A stretch of DNA of 64,000 nucleotides, taken from Cristatella mucedo (Eukaryota; Bryozoa; Phylactolaemata; Cristatellidae). A program made the position numbers and the translations under genes. This document shows positions 58,632 through 64,000 of the stretch, in pieces. The notes under the pieces are model-generated. The model was given only the letters and a program-made list of their open reading frames with translations, was not told the origin of the DNA and did not search any database. The DNA lies in contig WPIO01000024.1 in assembly GCA_009760855.2 (NCBI GenBank), positions 4,612,501-4,676,500 on the forward strand. Reading direction: 5' to 3'. Position 1 is the stretch's first letter; each line of letters starts with the position of its first letter.

Positions 58632-58974
58632 CTCTGCCTTAAACAGCATAACAAATACAATCGAATTACAGTACTTTCTTATTCTTTCTAGTACAAATAA
58701 GGTTTACATTTTAGAAAGCCATCGTTTTTTGGTAATTTTATTTGACATTAGTATTCGAATGAAATGCAATGATTACACACGAATCTGGTTGCCGAAATTT
58801 ACTTAGAGGCATATAACATGATAGACATTGATATATCGAAATTGGATACTCCCTGGAAATATGCGAGGGAATGACTTTCTAATGAAAACTGCAGTTAATC
58901 TTGTAAAACGATCCAGGTCTGTATTAGAATGGATATAGTGTGGAAACTGAATAAAACTAGGTAACACTAATTAT

Positions 58975-59315
58975 AGAATGTTCTAGGTACTTTACATAAG
59001 GTGCACAGCTCATTTAGTTACATGACCATTCGTTGTTGTCTGCCAGTGTTAGCTGGAATAGGCATATAAAGAAAATTCATCAGGATTGATCATATGCGGC
59101 CACTCACATATATTTTGTAGTCTATTTTACGCATATGGTTCCAGTCTATTTTCAAATTCTGTCGAGGCAGGGAATGACGTTGTGCAAGGGGAAAGTGAGT
59201 TTCACGCTGTAAAAGCATACAAACAATAGGTACAATCCAAAGGATGTAATTTTGTTCGAGGAACAGCTAGCCGACAAGAGTCAGAATTCGGCTCTGTGTG
59301 AAGCTAAGCATCGGA
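58975..59315 (-). mobile_element. L2-A LINE, strongly decayed copy
   Basis: Minus-strand order of TTCTAGGTACTTTACAT, the TCGAGGCAGGGAATGACG segment, GTACAATCCAAAGGATGTAA and AGTCAGAATTCGGCTCTGTG matches the 3' UTR and C-terminal region. Confidence 0.6.
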
Positions 59316-59949
59316 GTCAAGCAACTAATCCATTAAGGACATCGGGTTTCTATCGTACTGACAAAATCCAAAAATACGTATGACACTTGTTAACCATACC
59401 TAATCTTTTTAACTTGGAGGTGCGATTTCATTTTATATTTAATAAGGTTTTACGCATAGTTTTTATATAACTTGTTCAAGTTATTCAGTGACCAAGTGAT
59501 TAGCTTTATTAGAGCTTGTAACTACTTTTCAAAGCCGTCTGTTATAAATAATAAGCAAGCTCTTTGGATGGTGTCTTTATTCAGAGGAAGTAATTAGTAT
59601 GAATATAATTTTGATAGCATTTCACTATGCTCTATACATGTTGATATTTTAGTGCCGTCCAAAATTGATTGCATGAAACGGCTTGATGCTTTATAAACTT
59701 TTCCAAAAAAGCAATAAGAAGAGATTTAGTTATCATTTGAGCAACTAAATGTGTATGCACGGCACGTGTGAAGAGATCACTCTTTCATCATCCCAAAAAC
59801 TAAAGTTGCTAGAAAGTGCAAGCTATCAATCAGCTATAACTTCATATCTGGATTCCGTAAATTGTGTCCTCAGTTTCCACTATTGGACACAGTCTCACGT
59901 GGATATTTAGTAAATTATCAAGCTTAATTTCCCAGTCACTGAACATGAA
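59316..59949. other. Gene B intron, no recognisable feature
   Basis: Nothing supportable between two decayed L2-A copies. Confidence 0.45.
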
Positions 59950-60832
59950 ATAGAGCTGACTCTGCCAGGACTTCTCCTGTTGAATCTGCACGAATTCTAG
60001 GTGTCATGTTCCAAAGAGACGTTTCGTTAGACGACCGCATCACCTGCACAATCAAGTCGGCCTACTTTCAGCTATATAAGATTGCTAAATTTCGCGGTTT
60101 TATAGATATCAATACAACATCTAAGTTGGACCATGCATATGTGAAATCTCGTCATGACATCTGTAACTCACTGCTTGCTGGCCTACCTGGGTGTGCAATC
60201 AGTCACTTCCAGCTGGTGCGAAACTCCAAAGCTAGGCTTGTCTGTCTTGACCTTCACAGTTGCCACATCATACCAATTCTTGCCGACCAGCACAAGCTGC
60301 CAGTCGAGCAATTGATTGATTTCAAGATCTTGTCACTCACTTTTATGTCACTTCATTCTTTGGCTCCAGCATACCTGTCAGATCTACTCCCCACCAGACC
60401 CGGCATCGTACCTTCCGCTTTTCGGAAACTAACTATTACCTATACCTCATTCAAACCTCAAATCCTTCGGAGGCCATGCATTGAGTTCGCATGCTCCCAA
60501 AGCCTGGACTCATTCCAAACTTGCATCACGACCGACATCCCCTGGCTTGACCACATTTAAAAAGAAAAAAAGCACCTATTTGTGAGAGAATTTAGTGGGT
60601 TCCTGTGATTTTCCATTTATGTGCTTACGACTGCTAACACTGTGCATGCTGCTAATAACCACACTTGCATGCTGCCCATGTGCATGTAACCCCTAATCCT
60701 ATTATTTATGTTGTTTATCAAGCGTGGTAACACTCACAATTCGATCGTGTTTCATTAGCAGCCAATGTAAAGCGTCTAGAAATATATTGACTTCTCTGAG
60801 AGTGCTTTATCAGGTGTATTAATAATATTATG
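59950..60832 (+). mobile_element. L2-A LINE, decayed C-terminal copy
   Basis: From the NLGV segment (LGVMFQRDVSLDDRITC-like) through SAYFQLYKIAKF, LPVEQLIDFKILSLTF, APAYLSDLLP, to the 3' UTR, GTAAAGCGTC stem and a short ATTAATAATATT tail. Frameshifted near 60410 and 60520. It lies in the intron between the two FReD exons. Confidence 0.85.
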
Positions 60833-61163
60833 AATACATTAACCATCATGAGGTTTATTTAAAGGATGCAGGATTACTGAGCTAGGAATGCAGAAGGAAA
60901 ACCATTAAAGTGCAGCTTTCGAGGAATACAGCTGACTAGCAAAAAAGTTACTAAACACTTAACCCAGAGTTACCCAGCAAATACCGGAACTCTATCAAAT
61001 TTCTTTCGACAGCGAACATCTAAAAATTGGTAGTTAACGAAAAAGCCAGCTTTACTTAAGACTTTCACCATCGCACAAATTAGTTCATTCACTGTAGTGT
61101 CAAACATGTCCTTTATCTTAAGGATTTCACCGCAAAGACATTGAGAGTAGTCCAGGTACGTAC

Positions 61164-61661
61164 CAGCACAGTTGTAGTCAGCTAATCCGTCGTTGTCTTT
61201 GTCGTAGGTAGAGAATTTAACCGGATTCCTAATCTCGCGACTCCCCAAGCACCCGCTTGTGTTTCTCATGTCCCCGGCGTTTCCGGTGTATTCTTCCATG
61301 GACAGGCTGTATCCTTCGGATGCTGATCCCACTGTGACACCAGAATACTCAGCATACTTCGAAACGTTATTGAAAGTTGTAAGCGTTATCTTCAGAGTCA
61401 CTTTCTGATGTCTAGTGATGGCATGCAGCTTTTCATTGCCGAGCCAAAATTCACTGCCCAAGCTTCCAAAGCCGGTTTCATACTCGTGCCATGTGCGGTT
61501 AAAGTGCAGTCGGTGGTTTTTTCTTCGCATGACAGTCAACCAGGGACCATCGTCTGAAGTGGTATCGCACCAAACGGTGAATACTTCTTTACCAGTAATA
61601 AGCGAATACGTTCCGTCCGAACTGGCCTCTGCACACGACGATATTAAGCTCGACTTTACAT
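61164..61661 (-). CDS. Gene B, fibrinogen-related domain, first exon
   Basis: Exon of 498 nt, phase 1 at both ends (GATTGCAG acceptor, CTG|GTACGT donor). It encodes most of a fibrinogen-related domain (FReD): SSCAEASSDGTYSL at the start, VWCDTTSDDGPWLTVMRR, a W-x-x-Y-E-x-G-F-G block, SEFWLGNEKLHAIT, a YSLSMEEYTGNAGD block, then FSTYDKDNDG and NCA. Order, spacing and key residues match ficolin, angiopoietin and FREP-type domains, including the D-x-D-N-D calcium site. Such domains usually bind carbohydrates or acetylated groups outside the cell. The long reading frame continues past the donor into intron and then loses similarity, so the exon end is set by the splice to 58631. The N-terminal part of the protein lies beyond the window or was not recognised. 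Confidence 0.92.
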
Positions 61662-61894
61662 CTGCAATCGTTCAGGCATTGAGACAAAAGACACATAAAG
61701 AAACTAACTAAAGGCACGGGATTTGCATTGTTTAATGTTGAGGTCAACACAAGCTTGCATTTAAGTTTTTCATGTTAGAGAGACTAAGCTTCATCTGGAA
61801 GTAGCCAAGTTCACAAACAGTTGCCCCTTGCTGCTGAGATGTTATCCACTAGCAAGCTTATTGCACAGACAGGAAAAAGTAGGTTTGATGCTAG

Positions 61895-62418
61895 TAACTT
61901 CAAGATTTTGTCGCTCACTTTCAGGTCACTTCATTCTCTGGCTCCAGTCTATCTCTCAGATCTACACCCCTACCGGGCCAAGCATCATACCATCCGATTT
62001 TCGGAATGCAACAGTTTACCAATACCTCATACAAACTAAAAATCTTTTAGAGACCATGATTTTAGTTCGTATGCTCCCAAAGCCTGGAACTCCCTCCCAA
62101 CTTGCGTCAGAACATTCCCTGACTTGACAACATTTATAAAGAACTTAAAAACACACCCTTTAAGGACAGCATTTAGTGAGTCCCTGTGATCGTCCTTTAT
62201 GTGCTTATGTGTGCTAACACTGTGCATGCTGCCACTAACCGCATTTGCATGCTGACCCTGTGCATGTCGCCCCTAACCATATTATTCATTTTGTTTGTTT
62301 TTCAAGCATGATTTTACTTACCATTTCATTGCATTTCACTTTGCAGCAAATTTAAAGGGCCTAGAAAGTGATTAATTTCTCTCTGAGGGCGTTTTATCAA
62401 GTGCATTATTATAATTGT
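61895..62418 (+). mobile_element. L2-A LINE, 5'-truncated copy
   Basis: Starts at [20 protein letters not shown] and continues to the 3' UTR, the stem (TTTAAAGGGCCTAGAAAGTG) and a short ATT tail. Located just upstream of the first FReD exon of gene B. Confidence 0.87.
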
Positions 62419-62722
62419 TTGTGTACTTGTGTTTTTATGTGGAAGTGTGTGTGTGTGTGTGCGTGTTTGTGTGCACAAGTGTGTTTTGTGGTTCTGTTGC
62501 TTAAGCTGGACCAAATTTATTGAGTTCCTTTTACCTCATAATAGAAAAGCTTAGATTTAAGTTTACAAAATAAATTTATAGATTCAGTTAGTGGGCCTAG
62601 TTACTGAATTACTCATTATTTTCGCAATAAAGTTAAACCATATTGACCGATACTTAGCATGATATGACATGTCTTGTGGAGTTGCACTTGAAATGTAAAT
62701 GTTCATGTGAGCATGTGTGCTC

Positions 62723-62766
<44 letters not shown>

Positions 62767-63837
62767 GTGTGAGTGTGTGTGTGTCTGCTTGCATATAAAC
62801 GGTTGTCATACTTAAGCACGACTGAATATCCTGTTGACAGTAAAATACACAAACTTAGATCTGAGTGAACAGAATAAAATTATATATATATATATATATA
62901 TATTAGTTAATAAATGCAGTTAATTCATAAATCAACCATTTTCAAATGTAAAAATTTAAGGTAAACTGCCTTGGCCGTAAGTGAGCTAAACCATACTCGC
63001 CGGTTGTTTCCCTTGCAGGACGAATTTTCTCGGCTTCCCTGTATTAGCGAACTTACCGATGGTGGACTTTATTCTAAGCGCTTCCAATATACCTAAACCT
63101 TCTAAGTTATTTTGTGTTGGCTTGACTGTAGACGCACTTTCTTTACTTTAGTTGTTGCATGAACAATATTTGCTACTTGCTTGCTTCATTCTACGACCTC
63201 AATAAAGTTCCACTTTGTTTGGTTGGCCGGCCCAAGTGTCCACTGACCTAGAAGCCGAGCCTCGCCCACTGACTCCTGGCTTACAGCTTTATTTACTATA
63301 TTGTAAGCCCCACCCCAGATAAATCTATGGGAGATTCTACTTGCCCATGTCTATCGCATACAAGATGTAGGTGCAGCATGACGTTTGGGTCGGTCGAGGT
63401 CAATCAAGCTGCTTTCCAATACACCAAATCAGCATGTGCAAGCATAAGCTTCCGTATTGCTAGTGATAAATTGGGTTCGGTAGGGTCAGAGAATTCAGGG
63501 TGCTGTTATTTCAAAGCCAATCGTAGCAGAATTCTTTTAAGTTCATGGTTATGTAAAGTCCTACCATATCGTTGTCCATTATAACCTATGAGAGATGTCG
63601 CAACCACATATACGAATTATCAAATTGGCTCTTCATTTCCACTTCTAATCACCGAAAACTTACGACAGCATAAATATTGCTTGTCATCTCGAAGGACGCA
63701 TCGTAAATTTGTCAGTCTTGGACCGAAAAAGAGAAAAACTAAGGGATTGACTAAAAACCGACCTTTCTTACCGATTTTGATATCATGCTTTAATCGTTTC
63801 AGCAAGAACAGGTTTTGAAACTATTGGAAACAACAAT
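62419..63837. other. Upstream DNA with GT and TA microsatellites
   Basis: GT-rich blocks at about 62440-62490 and 62724-62785 and a TA run at 62880-62903. The N-terminal exons of gene B may lie here or beyond the window; none was recognised. Confidence 0.45.
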
Positions 63838-64000
63838 AACAATAATAAAAACTGGATATAGCTGCCTCAGTAAAATTAACCTCTTTCTAAGAACGTTATT
63901 TTGTTGCAAATAAAGCATCATCAAATGGTTAGTTGTAGCATTCTCAATGACAATTAGTATAGTTTGGTTAGAGTTGACATACACAGGATCAAGCATGCAT
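63838..64000 (-). mobile_element. L2-A LINE, 3' end cut by the window
   Basis: AATAATAA-type tail, CCTCTTTCTAAGAACGTTAT stem remnant, then TTTGGTTAGAGTTGACATAC and ACAGGATCAAGCATGCAT of the 3' UTR on the minus strand. Confidence 0.7.

Noticed and set aside
58531-58806. Plus-strand frame over the second FReD exon
   Set aside because: It is the antisense image of the minus-strand exon with the G-G-W-W-Y motif.

Overview
The window is invertebrate animal genomic DNA: long AT-rich introns, short exons with GT/AG borders, many decayed non-LTR retrotransposons and long CA/TA/CT microsatellites. No bacterial, viral or organellar gene organisation is visible. I cannot name the species; the retroelement families and the ZP/SRCR/EGF/fibrinogen-related modules fit a marine or other non-vertebrate metazoan. 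Nearly every long reading frame here is a retroelement relic or a microsatellite read-through. The real host genes were found as short exons on the minus strand.

Host genes, all on the minus strand. Gene A (25.65 kb down to 1.1 kb, open at both ends) encodes SRCR - EGF - calcium-binding EGF - ZP. Seven exons are recognised and every splice phase agrees from one exon to the next. Gene B (61.66 kb down to 37.7 kb, 5' end outside the window) encodes a fibrinogen-related domain (FReD, two exons), a Cys-containing region I do not recognise (two exons), then a ZP module in four exons. The two ZP modules are cut by introns at matching places and phases, so they look like paralogous secreted or membrane-anchored extracellular proteins in tandem. 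A third set of three splice-compatible exon candidates (50.33-49.35 kb, minus) lies inside a gene B intron and is unidentified.

Mobile DNA. Two L2/CR1-group LINE families dominate. L2-A has about twenty fragments on both strands and ends in a GC-rich stem plus an ATT/AAT tail. L2-B has five fragments, all on the plus strand, ending in an ACAT-type tail. Both are interrupted by stops. One L2-A copy (6.9-9.4 kb) has an inverted 5' half as expected from twin priming. Several loci are nested: 20.7-25.4 kb holds one old L2-A with two younger L2-A copies inside it; 28.5-31.8 kb holds an L2-A split by an L2-B and by an unidentified 740-bp segment; 38.9-41.8 kb holds a GC-rich Tx1/L1-like ORF1 relic split by an L2-B; 42.8-43.9 kb holds L2-A in L2-A. 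Two fragments come from an element with a restriction-like endonuclease (R2/R4/NeSL type). Four copies of a tRNA-derived SINE carry a 3' end resembling that of L2-A, so L2-A is the likely source of its mobilisation machinery.

The strongest candidates for something undescribed are the FReD-ZP protein of gene B, with a Cys-rich replacement in the FReD ligand loop and paired loss of one ZP-N disulfide, and the SINE/L2-A tail sharing. Intervals without entries, or marked 'no recognisable feature', are intron or intergenic DNA in which I saw nothing to support a call.
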